A stretch of 64,000 nucleotides of DNA from Polyporus tsugae (GCA_024305745.1 JAHRBS010000014.1:2549501-2613500); one strand, 5' to 3'. Positions 53,286-64,000 are shown, numbered from the stretch's first letter. Made by a program: numbers and translations. Notes: generated by a model not told the origin, from the letters alone.

Positions 53286-54800
53286 ATGCCGACAAGATCA
53301 GCACCTTCGGAGGATCCTTCAACGTCGGTGGTTAAGGGACGGACTTCCACTTCGAATGTAAGTTTTATGAGTTCTCTGTGACACTCATACCAACTACCGA
53401 TGCTCATTGGACTCGCGTTTTCTGCTCGCACTTTCATACTAGACAACAAGGGAGTGTTGGGCTGCCAATCCCGGTGACATAGTACGTGCGCCTCCCTACG
53501 AACCACTTGAACCACGCTGACCGACGCTCGTCGACCAGGCCAATGCTATAAATGAAGTGCACCAGGTACGTTCAATTGCTTCCAGTGCTCGTCCGTTTGT
53601 TTCAAATGCGAAATACGATAGGGTATCAAAGAATCGCTTGTCTCCGACAACACGCTTAACGACCCAACCACGGCGGTGCTTCAGGTAGATCCTTGGCTCT
53701 CTTTCTCAAATTTACCCCTCGGTTTACATTGGCTCTTAGGTCGAACCAGAAGCAAGTCCGTTACTCATAGCATCCGAACGCCCTCGGCGACAGAAACGGC
53801 GGAGTCTCAAGTTGATAGTACCTACTCTGCGACCGGGGAGAAGGCGGAATTTGAGTCTGCCGCCAATACTTGCTAGTGTAGCCGCTCTCCAGCCCAAACG
53901 AACCGCGACATCCCCATCTCCTCAGTCCCTCGGAAGAGTTTCTTCGCCAGCAACTTCGCCAAAGCGCTTCTGGCGCGTTCTACGGTCCTGGCCAAAGGAT
54001 CCAGAATATAAGGTTCGATCCTCCTCACTCTAATGTGTTTCTTAACTGAACTCGAATGGTGTAGGACGACATACAGACGGTACTGACAAATGAAGTCCCT
54101 GAGGATACCCACCGCACGTTGGATGACGGGAACGAGGGGGCAGTGGATATGACATATTGCGATAGCCCGGTGAGCGATTATCAATCAATGGTGCGTCCGA
54201 GTAGCTGGCTTCGAATCATTAATAAATTTCTCACTCGACGGGGGCCATAGGTGTTGAGTTCTATTGACGAGGTGGACTCTCTCCTCGAAGTTACCTGTAG
54301 CATGCCAACAGGACCTGCACACGAGGATTCCACACTATTCGAGCGTACAACCGCCCTACCCCTCACGATGGGTTGCTTTGAGGGGCAGGAGTTTTCCAAC
54401 GCAAGTGAACAGACGGTACGCATTCATTGGCTAAGCCACTCATCTAAAACCGCCTCACATCTTCTCGGCAACACAGGATCTTCCGCCGATCGACCCGGCG
54501 TACAAGGCGCTCTTACCTATTTTCTACGGACTGGAAACGATCACACTCAGTCCGTACCGTCGTTCCCTGGGAGAGGAACACGACGACGAGGACTATTCCA
54601 AGTTCTGGGAGACCTTCGGCCAACTCTCCGCGAGGGAAGTCCTCTACGCCGTCTACGCCATTCGCGCGGGCACGTTGGATGCTCCTATAGCTATCGCGTC
54701 TCCAAATCACGACGACCTGCCTGTGCTGACGACCTTCTGTGCATTGTGGGCCGCGCTCGCGACGATCCTGGCGGTGTATTTTTATACAAGCCTGCCATGA
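53286..54800 (+). CDS. Orphan tail-anchored protein with eight symmetric exons
   Basis: Eight exons (53286-53357, 53443-53481, 53539-53565, 53622-53684, 53740-54012, 54065-54190, 54251-54415, 54477-54800) join to 362 residues; every exon length is a multiple of three, so every intron is phase 0. The N-terminus is Ser/Thr-rich (TRSAPSEDPSTSVVKGRTS). Exon 5 is basic (SERPRRQKRRSLKLIVPTL, SPKRFWRVLRSWPKD). Exons 6-7 are acidic. Exon 8 contains DPAYKALLPIFYGLETITLSP and YSKFWETFGQLSAREVLYAVYA. It ends in a single hydrophobic helix (VLTTFCALWAALATILAVYFY) a few residues before the stop, as in tail-anchored ER or outer-membrane proteins. There is no signal peptide. No family recognised. Confidence 0.75.
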
Positions 54801-55073
54801 GATGCACGCAGTTGTCCATCATTATATATATACCTCTCATGGCATTGATAGTTATGTAGGCCACCATAAGCTTACCCGTAGTGACGGTTGTATTGACACG
54901 CTGGACGTTACATGATCATCTGCGTTCGCGAGATCGGGACGCCAAAGTTCATTTAATGCTGATTTATGTCCCGTCCGACGTGGGTACATTTGCAGAATTT
55001 CGCGCTCGTATCGAATACTCAAGAGATTGATATTGAAGGTGGCTACGAGCTGATAAAGTGATCCGAGCATCTA

Positions 55074-55754
55074 TTAACCTAGGTACATTTCCACCTCCGT
55101 GGCCACGCTGAGTGCGCGACACAGGGGATGGAAGGCATGGCCGAATGTCGAGTGGCAGGAGTTGATGGTGAGGGCATGGAGGCGTCTGGCTCCATGGGTC
55201 GGGGAGACGTACGAAGCGTCGGCGGATGTGTCGCGCTCGGAGGAGATCAAGACGCGGCGTAAGATGAGGTTGTGGAGCGATGGTAAGTGGCACGATAGCA
55301 CCTGTTCCACGTCCTCGACGCAGATCTTGGGCAAGGGGTCCGCTCCCGGCACGGAGACGTCGACCTTGATTGTCTGGATGTAGGGATGGATGTCGGGCGA
55401 GGCAAGCAACCAGTCGTACAGACGAGAAAGCGTACTCTTCGAGGAGGCAGGGCTGCAAGAGACAGTGTCGAAGAGGTGATATCAGGCAGGAAGGGACCCT
55501 GTGCACCGCCGAAAGTGTCGAGTTCGAACTCCACAACGTCTACGAACTCCACACAACTCCCAGTTGCCTGGCTGCATAGTGGCGACACGAACGTGGATTA
55601 TTCCTCTCAAACCGGTCCCGTCGCGAGAGACGCGCACCTCGAACCCAGTGCCTCCAACATCGACCTTGAGCTTGCAAAAAGCTTGAACACGGGGCCCAGC
55701 GGGACCGTGACCTCGCCAGCGTTTGGAGCCAACTCCCCACACATCCCACCGCAA
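55074..55754 (-). CDS. F-box/LRR-like protein fragment
   Basis: Segments read in the style of basidiomycete F-box/LRR proteins: LKVDVGGTGFEVRVSRDGTG, then PGNWELCGV, and after a probable intron LSRLYDWLLASPDIHPYIQT with DVEQVLSCHLPSLHNLILRRVLIS, ending ATEVEMYLG at 55074. The first two lie in one frame and the rest in another. Introns near 55560-55450 may connect them, but I could not fix all borders. An N-terminal F-box is not visible; the upstream ATG at about 55834 (YERPLTMYDVGSTVND) may belong to it. Possibly a truncated gene. Confidence 0.4.
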
Positions 55755-55896
55755 AGGGTAGTGTTCGAACTTCCATCACAATCATTAACAGTAGAGCCTA
55801 CGTCGTACATCGTGAGCGGTCTCTCGTAAACAATCATCTCGTCAAAGCAAAAAAGCGCGCTCCGACTCCGGGGAACCCACGCCAAGGAAGGCGCGA

Positions 55897-56409
55897 CTAG
55901 AGGAGGGTCCAGCTGATGCCGTGGAGGCGACCGACGTCCAGCGACGCGAGCTGCTGGAATGCCGTCGGGGTGAGGTCGAGGCTGCCCGGCGCGCAGCCGG
56001 GGCAGGTGTCCTCGACCGTCACGGTGACCGTCTTGCCGTCGGGGCCGGTCACGAGCAACTGGCGACCGCACATGGGGTTGCTGTCGCGCGCGCATATGTC
56101 AGCATGCACAGGAATGCGGCGGGGTAAGGAGGAGACGGGAGGGGAACGTACGCGTTGGGGTTCGCGGTCGCGCCGGGGAAGCTCTGGATGGTCGCGATGT
56201 CGACGGCGACGATGAAGTCCGCCTCGGTGTTGAAGTGACCGCACGAGCCGAGGCCGGGGGCGTAGAACGTGGCTGTGCGGGCGGGCGCGTCAGCATTGGT
56301 TTCACGGAGCAGGAAAGAGGGCACGCGTACCATCACCACCAGACATGCTCGTGGCCAAGCCGGCGGTGGCGGCGGAGAGGGTGGCGAGGGCGACAGCAGC
56401 GAAGCGCAT
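55897..56409 (-). CDS. Small secreted barwin-like / RlpA-like double-psi beta-barrel protein
   Basis: The start at 56409 gives a signal peptide (MRFAAVALATLSAATAGLA). Exon 1 (56409-56331) joins across an intron to ATFYAPGLGSCGHFNTEADFIVAVD, and a second intron (from about 56151) joins NPNA to NPMCGRQLLV. The remainder, VTVEDTCPGCAPGSLDLTPTAFQQL, ends GRLHGISWTLL at 55897. The four Cys and the ATFYAPGLGSCG / CPGC motifs are those of expansin-like, barwin-related proteins lacking the carbohydrate-binding domain. Such proteins are secreted and associated with loosening or binding wall polysaccharides; lytic activity is not shown. A TATATAA motif lies upstream at about 56553-56559. Confidence 0.88.
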
Positions 56410-56552
56410 TTTGCTTAAAAGAATGGGGAGGACGAGAAGAGAGGACGAAAGAGGGTAGTGTGCGAGCGGGGAAGAGGCACCGGGCCTGAAGTTGCGATGG
56501 AAGAGCGAAGGTGAGTTACAAACTGAGGAATCCGCCGTGCTGGTGAGGTGCC

Positions 56553-56559
56553 TTATATA
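56553..56559 (-). promoter_or_regulatory. TATA box of the barwin-like gene
   Basis: TATATAA on the minus strand, about 145 bp upstream of the start codon at 56409. Confidence 0.55.
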
Positions 56560-57600
56560 ACCTGCGCGCGCGCCCTCTTCATGGCGCGCGCGGAGGGCTC
56601 GCTCCGTCTCGAATCGGAATCGGGACCGCGGGAAGGGAGACGGACACGACGACTGGTCAACGCGCGAGGCGGCCATCAGGGCATCGATTGATCATTGCAT
56701 ATTCATGTTCGCGCCGAACTGACAGCGGAGGGTTTCTGCGTTTGAATCTGATGTGCAGATGCAGTCGAAGTGCGGGTGTTGCGAGTTCGCAGTCGGCCGT
56801 GGTCATGACGAGCTGCAAAGCTTGATTGGAATGCTGTGCGTGAGGACGGAAAACCACTGGGGCCGTGCGTTTTGCAAAGAGGCTAGGGAGGTTGTAGGGA
56901 GGTACAACTTACAAGCGAGGCAGCGTCCCAGAGGTAGCACGGAAGAGGGGATATCAGAGTTGGACCTTGCCAATGCATGCGCTGGAAGAAGGTGGCACGA
57001 GTGCGAGCCGTCGGACAAAGGGCAGGGATCGCACTTGGAGGCGCTTCGTCTACGCTGCGCCGGACAAGATGGCCGTCTCTGCAGTGTATCTGGCTGTACT
57101 TGGCTGTTGTACTTATAATTAGTTGAAGCATTGACCTATTACCGACGGTGCTTACATCGGTAACACTAAAAACCTGTTGAAGAAACGCACTTCGGTCAAC
57201 ACACAGAGGTTACGATGCTGAATTGGATCTCACTCGGATTCCTCGTAGGCTCGTCCTTACCGGATGCAGCGTCGGGGCGTGTGGTAACTTCAAAACTTGA
57301 AGGACAACAGGCGCCCATAACATCTGATGCAGATGGGAACTAAGTAGTACTGCGCAGTGTGCGCTCTGTTATGACGGCCGCCGAACCGCCTCCGTGTGAT
57401 GCTGTTGCTTGCTGGGCTGGCTTGCGTGGGCGAAAACAATCTTGCGACGCTATAAAGACATTCCGATTGGCATTTGAGAGGAATGTATTATCAGCTGGAT
57501 GAGGAGGTGAGGAGTGCTTACCAAGAAAATGACTGTGGACGAGGATCAGATTGGCCATTAAGTTATGGCGGACTACGATCAGGAGCTAAAAAGAGTGGTA
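56560..57600. other. Intergenic region
   Basis: About 1 kb. The left part continues the barwin-like promoter (GC-rich GCGCGCGC stretches near 56560-56590). Other frames are short and domainless. Confidence 0.5.
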
Positions 57601-57625
57601 CAGTAGACACCCTCTTAACGCATAC
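57601..57625 (+). repeat. Left TIR of the 570-bp element
   Basis: Perfect 25-bp match to the reverse complement of 58146-58170. Confidence 0.9.
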
Positions 57626-57837
57626 TTCTCATAACGCATAACCCCTTATAACGCATGGCTCGAGGCCTTTCCCGACTTGGGGAAGGGGGGAAAACGCATA
57701 ATCCCCTGATAACGCATACGCATACCCCTTCGGGCCGGGATAAAGGCATACCTGGACGTTATGTAATTTCAATTGTTGGGCACATACGGTGCTGCGGTTG
57801 AATAAAATTGTTCCTTAATCCCCTGTCGCTCCTCCCT

Positions 57838-57993
57838 ATGGCCCCGAAAGCGATCGAAATCCTCAAAAGAGGGCTTAAGGTCCTAGAAGCCACTTTTGCA
57901 TTGCGAAAATCTCAACTCCTTGCTCGTCGCGCCGAGAACAAATCGATTATGGTCCCTACTGAAATCACTGACTTCTTTGCACGTACTAGATAG
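57838..57993 (+). CDS. 51-codon open frame inside the TIR element
   Basis: Reads MAPKAIEILKRGLKVLEATF and continues as a basic helical peptide to a stop at 57993. It may be the surviving 3' end of a transposase gene whose remainder was deleted. No catalytic motif. Could be chance. Confidence 0.3.
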   Translation: MAPKAIEILKRGLKVLEATFALRKSQLLARRAENKSIMVPTEITDFFARTR

Positions 57994-58145
57994 ACTAGTC
58001 TAGTTAGACCACCTATGTACGAACGACTCCACCACATGGTGGGCGCCTATAATCAGAAGTCTCGTCCCTTGGTGGGCGCCTAATATCGACGCCTCCCATA
58101 ACCCATGACCCCTAATAACACATACCACGGACCCCTTCCCGAGGG

Positions 58146-58170
58146 GTATGCGTTAAGAGGGTGTCTACTG
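58146..58170 (-). repeat. Right TIR of the 570-bp element
   Basis: Perfect inverted copy of 57601-57625. Confidence 0.9.
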
Positions 58171-58172
58171 TA

Positions 58173-60058
58173 ACATATACTAAAAGTAAGTGGACGTAGC
58201 GGACTCTGTTGACCTGCTGCTGACCGAGGCGACCCGGCGCGATAAGTAGGAGGGAGGGGCCGCGACCGTGAGGGTGGTCAGAGAGCACCGGCCCGGGGAC
58301 TTGTGAGGCTGGGCTGAGGGACACGCGTGCGTCACGGTGTGACCAAAATGCACGTGGGCGTTCCCCAACAAGGCACGCGCGGCTGTGAGAGGCCTTGTTC
58401 CGGTTGTGGCGGGTGTCGCCGTTGCGCTTTGTCCCTTTGCAGTCGTTTGCGACGACGAGCTCGCCACTCCCGATAACTGCTTCCACTTCGACTCTCATCT
58501 CTTGACTGCCACTGAAAGCTGCTATCCTCCGCTTCCTCAAGCCGTCCAGCGATTGAAGAGCGTCGAGCGCAATCACTGCAAGGTCGTCCGGAAACACAGC
58601 GGGTGATCTCTCTGGGACGACGACAGATCCTTGGTAAGTTCCTCATTTGCCCCTTCATGAGGCCGTCGCCCTTTTCTTCCATGTCTTTGGCGAACCCCTC
58701 TGCCTCATGGGACGAAGACGGTGTTGGAACTTTGCGCGTTGAGGGAGGGTATAGCAGAAGGAAAAGGTGCTGCTGCTGCTGCTGCTGCTGAAACGGCGCA
58801 TATGGTCGTGAGTTCTTCAACCCCCCAGCACCGCCGTTTTCTTCTTGAAGTATTCGTTTAGCCATTTGTGCTCATCGCAGCGTTATCGACAACGTAACGG
58901 CGGGCACTTGGATCCTCCCTGACGCCTAAAGTGCGCCTTACATCACATTACGGCATCTTGTTCATGATGCCAGTGCCTCACCCTGAGCCTCTGGAATCTC
59001 AACAGTGAGCCTACTTTCCTTCCCGGAACGTGTCCCGCGGTTCAGTGAGAGCGCTGTGCATGATGTCATCCATTGCGGAAGTTCTATCCTGGACGGCGTT
59101 CTGACGCTCTGACGCTCTGAGCACACTGGATTCGTCATGCACGCACTCTTTCTGGCACCCTGGCTGCGTTCTGGGCAGGTCATCGGGAGGGTTTTAACGC
59201 GGGCATACCATCGGTGAAACAGGTCCCATGCGGCCGCATGTTTGCGCTTATCTATCAAATTCGACGCTGTAATAGCTTCAGCGAGGCGCAGGATGTCCGG
59301 AATTGGATGAGGGAGAGCAGGAGGTGGCAGTCGACTTGTCGGACAGCGACGTGTCGGAGTCTAGTTGGGCGAGGAATGCCCGAGATTGATACTTCGTGAG
59401 GAAGTCTGAAGTCGGTCGGTCGGATTGCATCCGTTTTGGCCTGGCGCCGAGCTTCGTGGCTGTCGTTATCGTTATGCACAGGAGTCCAAGACGGTCTCGT
59501 TATGCTGCGAACATGTCCGCAGCGTTCGACAAGATATCGGACAAACAACATCCATCCAGATGCGGCTGGATGATATCCGTCAGACGGTCGTTGATGTCCG
59601 CTTGCTTGATCCTATTCGGATGCTTGCTCCTGTGGATGAGGAAAACCTACGTCTACAAAAATCTGTCCTTGGCCTTCTGTTTCAACTTTCACGCACCGTC
59701 ACGATACATCGCTCGCGAGGGGATGATTTGCCGCTACACGCTCCGCCCAGTCTGCTCTGGGAACAATGATGAACGGCAACACAGCGGCACGTTTTGTTGC
59801 AGCAGCAGCAGCTTATCTGCGGTGCTCGGCCTGTCGGCATCTCTGTTCGGCTCGCCCATACCAAGCTGTTTGGTGTCGTTCCACCGCATCGGACACAGGG
59901 CCTGGGCCTATATATGCGTCGTGGTGTGCGGGGTCGCGACGACCATCTCATGTCGCTGTCTTGTAGCTCTCACCGATGTTCTTGCTTTTCTTCCCCATTT
60001 CGCCGCCTGGTGTTGGAGTCGTCCAACAAGCCTTCGCTAACGCATTTACTCAACAGCC
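58173..60058. other. About 1.9 kb without a firm gene
   Basis: A minus-strand frame from 58865 begins MAKRILQEENGGAGGLKNSR, runs through a poly-Gln tract and could splice near 58620 to a segment reading ALDALQSLDGLRKRRIAAF. This is a possible small gene, but I cannot confirm it. From 58900 to 60000 frames on both strands lack domains. The right end is the promoter and pyrimidine-rich leader of the RBR ligase gene. Confidence 0.35.
58768..58790. repeat. (TGC)n microsatellite
   Basis: Seven to eight uninterrupted TGC/CTG units. Encodes Gln on the minus strand and Cys on the plus strand. Confidence 0.85.
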
Positions 60059-63000
60059 ATGGACCGGCATGTGATCAACATCGACGCCCTGGACAACTCA
60101 CCAGAGAGCGCGGGCCCCAGCAGAAACACGCGCGCGTCCAAGGCGAAGACGAAGACGCTCCCCAAGCCACGGAAGGCCAAGCGCGCCGCTGCCCTGCCCG
60201 GCGACGTGATCGAGTTGACGGACTCGGAGGACGACAAACCGCGTGCTGGGCCCTCCCAACAGAATCGCGCACCGCGCGCCGCCGCCGGCCCGGCGCACGC
60301 CAAAAGGGCGCTGCTCTTGCCGCCACCGCCGGCGCGAGCAAGGGAGAGAGAAAGGGAACAGGCGGTAGTGCCTATCGAGCATCCGCCGGCTGCTGCACTT
60401 GCGAGGCTGCCGTTGTTCCTCCCGGAAGATTTTGAGGATGTCGCATGGGGGGTACCCCAGCCAGTCATTGTTCCTGCACCAGCGGTGGCAGCCGTACAAG
60501 CTCCAGCACCGGTAGCCGTACAAGCAGCAGCGCCCGCGATCGTAGCTGCGCCTGAGGTTCTGTGGGACCATCCTGCGCCGCAGGAGGCCAATGCTCAACC
60601 CGTCGCAGACGACGAGATCCCGTTCGACGTATACGTTGCGCAGGTCTTAGAGATCATCCCAGACGTGCTCGCAGCACACGTGGTGTCGCTCATAGAGCAG
60701 CACTACCCGACCTACAAGGACAAGGTCGTCGAGCCTGTCCTGCATAACCTGTTTGAGAACCCCGACTATCCGAAGGCGGAGGCGAAGGGTAAGGGTAAGC
60801 GGAAGAGGGAAGACGAGGACGAGGAGCCGCCTCAGCGCGCTGTCAAGGCGAAGATCGACTATGGCGACAAGAACCGGAGGCGGGAGGGTGGCGTGCACTA
60901 TGTGAGCCTCGCGCTGGTAAGTTGTAGGTTGCTCATCGTGGACTTGTGCTCACTCACGTGATATGGTTTGCAGGAGCAACTGGAAAGCGAGTTTGTGTAC
61001 GTACCTTCTGCGCACATCCGGATCGTCTTTGGCCAGAACAACGCGCTGTATGCGCCGGCGTACCTTGAGCTGCGCGAGCAGCAGCAGCATGTGCCGCTGC
61101 CGTACAAGTCCATGCTGCGGCCGCGCAACAAGGGCAAGGGCAAGCGTGTGCAGAAGCACGACGACGAGCTGGACCGGGAGATGGCGTGGGTGCGGCAGAA
61201 GCTGGACGAGGAGGAGGCGAAGCGGACCGCGGCGGACGCGGAGGAGGAAAGGATGCAGGCGGAGGGCGGGATCGAGTGCGGATGCTGCTTCTCCGAATAT
61301 CCGTTCGTGAGTGGTTTGCCCGGGGTCGTCTCTCTGTGTCCACCACGTCTTGTTTACCGTTGCGATAGGACAAGATGGTGCAGTGCCCGGAGGCGCACCT
61401 CTTTTGCACATCGTGCATGCTCACGTACGCGGAGACGAAGCTCGGCGAGCACGACGCGCGGATCGTGTGCATGGACCAGTCCGGGTGCAAGCTGCCGTTC
61501 CCGGAGTCGGAGCTGCGTCGGTTCCTCACCCCGAAGCTCCTCGAGCTGTACGAGCGCGTCAAGCAGCGGAAGGAGATCGAGGCGGCGGGGCTCGAGGGGC
61601 TCGAGGAGTGCCCGTTCTGCGAGTACAAGGTCGTGATCGAGAACGAGCAGGAGCGGCTCTTCCGCTGCGAGAACGAGGGCTGTGGCGCGGTGACGTGCAG
61701 GAAGTGCAAGAAGCTGGTGCGTGTCCGTTTGTTGCCGCTTTTGCCCTCGCCCTCGCCTTCGCCCACTCTCGTATCGTCTAGGCCTGGCGCTGCCCGACTG
61801 TCATCTTGCCGTCTCCGCCCAACACCCACTGTGCCTCGTGTCTACCATTCATTCTCGCTCTCGCGGTCGTACCTCAATGTGGATTTGGTGCTCGTGGCAG
61901 CAGCATCAAGATGAACATCTTGTTCCCTTGTTCCCTTGTTTTCCTCCATTCCTTCGATTACCTTCATGGCTGTGTATATGCGAGTTATTGCGACTCCGTT
62001 GATTGTTCTCGGTGTTTGGTATGGAAGCTGGACACCGCCCTCACGATTCTTTTTCTGTTGCGACAGGACCATCTGCCGAAGAGTTGCCAAGGTGCGCGGT
62101 GGTTGAGCGAGTCCAACATCAGGCGCATTTCGGTTTGCTTACGGGGCTCCCTGATCCGCTGGTGTTGCAGAAGTCGAAGACGACAAGAAGCTCGACGTGC
62201 GACATGCGATTGAAGAAGCCATGAGTATGCGACGGCCGTTCGTCTCCGCCCCTCGGTATAATTTTGGCTGACAAGCATGTCCTGCACTGCCTTTAGCTCA
62301 CGCGCTCATGCGGAATTGCCCGAAGTGCCAGAAAGGTGTGTGTTCGTCGCTGTTCGGCAGGGCTTCCATGTAACGAATGAATGGCGTCTTCGTGGTTGTG
62401 CTCGGGTGCGGGTCCTCGTTTAGCGTTTATCAAGGAAATGGGGGTGCGTGTGCCGCTCGTCTGGCGTGTCTTGCCCGTTTTTGCCTTGGAAACTAACCTT
62501 CGCGGACGGTGTTTCTCCCAAATACCAGTGCAACAAGATGACTTGTCCGAACTGCGGCACGCTCTCATGCTACATATGTCGCAAGGTTATCAACGGTTAT
62601 GAACATTTTAACCAGGTGAGTGTCACGATATCGACCGGCCAAACACGGCGACGATATTGACGCATTAATTTCCAGCAGCCTCCCTATACTCAAAAGGCCG
62701 ATCCGAAAAAATGTGCCCTTTGGGACGCAACGGGCGTAGAAGGCCGTCATAGCGACGAGGTTGGCGTTTCATGAACGTTTGTCGGAACTCTTCTCATTGT
62801 GCTATTGCTATGTGAAGGTGACCGCCGCTGCCAAGAAAGCGCTCGAGGAGTACAAGCGGGTCCATCCCGAAATTGACGAGAAGGATCTCCATGTCGACCT
62901 TCCACCTCCGCCGCCGGCTCCGGGGCCGTCGCGTGGGGTACCGTACGTCCACGTCCCCCCTCTGGGAATACCCCATGCCCCTGCCTTGCATCAGCCCGGC

Positions 63001-63276
63001 TTGCAGGACATGAGGAGGGTGCAAGCTGCGCATGCTCAGGCTATCGCAAGGCATCAGGCACAGTGGGACGTTTTACGAGGCCTTCCCGCCCAGATTTTGC
63101 ACCCGCCTATGTTCAACGTCCAGGTGCACATCAACCACAACCAACCGCAAGCTGGCCCGGCGTATCCCCAAGCGGCGGCGGCGGCAGCAGCCGCCGCCGC
63201 CGCTCTCCCTCCTCCTCCCGTCCCCGCAGCTCGCCCGAGGGCACGACGGTCGGCTCGCAATCGTGCGCGGAGATGA
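60059..63276 (+). CDS. RBR E3 ubiquitin ligase, RNF216/TRIAD3-like
   Basis: Transfers ubiquitin from an E2 through a thioester on a RING2 cysteine. Ten exons (60059-60916, 60974-61306, 61369-61716, 62067-62091, 62171-62224, 62297-62335, 62424-62443, 62529-62615, 62676-62759, 62818-63276) close to 768 residues. Exon 1 could instead end at 60900, where GTGAGC follows GGVHY. The N-terminal third is disordered with a motif GDVIELTDSEDDK that resembles a SUMO-interacting site, and then ADDEIPFDVYVAQVLEIIPDV, conserved in RNF216. RING1 is IECGCCFSEYPF with CPEAHLFCTSCMLTYAE. IBR is CPFCEYKVV with CGAVTCRKCKKLDHLPKSC. RING2 is RNCPKCQKAFIKEMGCNKMTC with CGTLSCYICRKVINGYEHF; the catalytic Cys lies in CNKMTC. 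The C-terminus has a Pro/Ala-rich region with an Ala run (about 63170-63205). Confidence 0.93.
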
Positions 63277-64000
63277 CCGTGCCGCACGCCGCATCCCATC
63301 GAGGTGTGTGGCAACTTCGTTTGGTGGTCACCGACCGTGAATCTCGCTCCAAGTGCCGTCTCTTCCGTTTCCACCACGTGATGCTGTGCTGCGCCACATC
63401 GGCCAACGTACTTTAGGATCTTCGGTGTTAGCTTGGTATTCTACTTATATCCGATTGTTGTTAATGCTCCTCGCTTGACATGCAGTGTGATCTTGCATTG
63501 TTATCAACGATTGAGTTTGCTCCCTCATCGCTCGACGCCTCGTGTCCCCGAGCCGCTGCCACGCGACGACGCCGCAGAGTCCTTCCACCGGTCCTGGTCG
63601 CTGCGGCGGCGTCGGCCTGTGTTTTCTTGTCGCTGTTGGGGCGCATACAGTTCGACGGACTTGGCTCGGGCGCGGGCCGTGCACCGCGAGATTCGAACTC
63701 TGTACACGCAGTGGGGCCAAGCAAGTGGCCAAGCCCGTCAGTGTGCGATGCCAAGTCTCGTCGAGGTGTTCTAGCGGGCTCGGTGGTGGGAGCAATAATC
63801 AATTACTTACTGAGCCTGTGGGTTTAGCACAACCTCTCGAGCGATTGATTACTCCCCCTCGAGAGGGGTTGAGACACGTCGTGATTGACTGGCGGCCAGC
63901 GCATCGGGTCATGTGTTTTGCATAATGCACTCTTTGTGGGCTATCGTTTCATGGCTTCGAAGAAAAGGCACAACTTTCTTGGCAATGACCACATTGAGTG
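63277..64000. other. 3' flank, no supported gene
   Basis: About 720 bp after the ligase stop. Frames on both strands are domainless. A 14-bp palindrome CCCCTCGAGAGGGG lies near 63853-63866. Confidence 0.5.

Larger units (their letters stand above)
57601..58170. mobile_element. 570-bp non-autonomous TIR element (MITE-like)
   Basis: The 25-bp terminal inverted repeats are perfect, starting CAGTAGACACCCTCTTAACG at 57601 and on the opposite strand at 58170. Both ends are flanked by TA (57599-57600 and 58171-58172), a TA target duplication. Subterminal regions carry several ATAACGCAT-type repeats. The CAGT start and TA duplication fit the Tc1/mariner/pogo superfamily. It is too short for a transposase. 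Confidence 0.85.

Noticed and set aside
55540..55829. Plus-strand frame 55386-55829 reading as a Ser/Pro-rich peptide
   Set aside because: Antisense to F-box/LRR-like segments on the minus strand, with no start or splice support of its own.
63660..63735. tRNA-like stretch on the minus strand with TTCGAAT and a possible 7-bp acceptor pairing over 71 nt
   Set aside because: The T-stem, D-stem and anticodon stem do not pair. Only the loop motif and ends fit, so chance is more likely.
1..64000. CRISPR arrays, bacterial operons, riboswitches, rRNA genes
   Set aside because: None seen. The gene structure is eukaryotic, and the short repeats found are microsatellites, LTRs and TIRs.

Overview
The window looks like nuclear DNA of a basidiomycete fungus, most likely a mushroom-forming Agaricomycete. 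The reasons are: dense genes on both strands; exons rich in GC at third codon positions; many introns of about 45-70 bp with GT-AG borders; and a gene set typical of these fungi (GH13 amylase, GH3 beta-glucosidase, a barwin-like secreted protein, F-box families, 7-TM proteins, CTR copper transporters, Copia and Tc1-like elements). Exon boundaries below were worked out by hand from GT-AG borders and frame continuity. Where exon coordinates are given, the lengths close the reading frame. No organism name can be supported from the sequence alone.

Layout. 0-3 kb: a 7-TM protein gene (minus). 4.2-6.2 kb: a secreted alpha-amylase with a GPI-like tail (minus). 7.4-9.9 kb: a Rex1/Rnh70-type RNA exonuclease (plus). 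10.1-13.7 kb: an F-box gene carrying two copies of a CxxC module, with apparent lesions in the first copy (minus). 14.2-16.9 kb: a GH3 beta-glucosidase (minus). 17.8-18.4 kb: a small secreted Ser/Thr-rich protein (minus). 20.6-27.4 kb: a metal-uptake neighbourhood, with a ferric reductase divergent from a CTR copper transporter, a broken DJ-1/PfpI gene, a NADAR-domain gene and a second CTR transporter. 30.4-34.8 kb: a YML020W-like alpha/beta-hydrolase (plus). 35.3-36.9 kb: an aldo/keto reductase (minus). 37.3-38.1 kb: an orphan gene (plus). 38.9-40.6 kb: a JmjC/Cupin_8 protein (minus).

40.7-48.4 kb is a nested pair of transposons. A Tc1/mariner-like DNA element (about 1.4 kb when the insert is removed) has been split inside its transposase gene by a 6.3-kb Ty1/Copia LTR retrotransposon. 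The LTRs differ at 3 of 328 positions, the target-site duplication is a perfect 5 bp, and the primer-binding site matches the anticodon arm of initiator tRNA-Met (half-tRNA priming). The DNA element lies only 81 bp upstream of the JmjC start codon.

The right part holds a large Ser-rich coiled-coil gene (49.2-52.1 kb), a tail-anchored orphan whose eight exons are all multiples of three (53.3-54.8 kb), an F-box/LRR-like gene (about 55.1-55.8 kb), a barwin-like secreted protein (55.9-56.4 kb), a 570-bp non-autonomous TIR element with a TA target duplication (57.6-58.2 kb), and an RNF216-type RBR ubiquitin ligase with micro-exons in its RING2 domain (60.1-63.3 kb). The enzymes are consistent with a saprotroph that uses starch and cellulose. 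The metal-uptake genes are consistent with a reductive iron/copper uptake locus.
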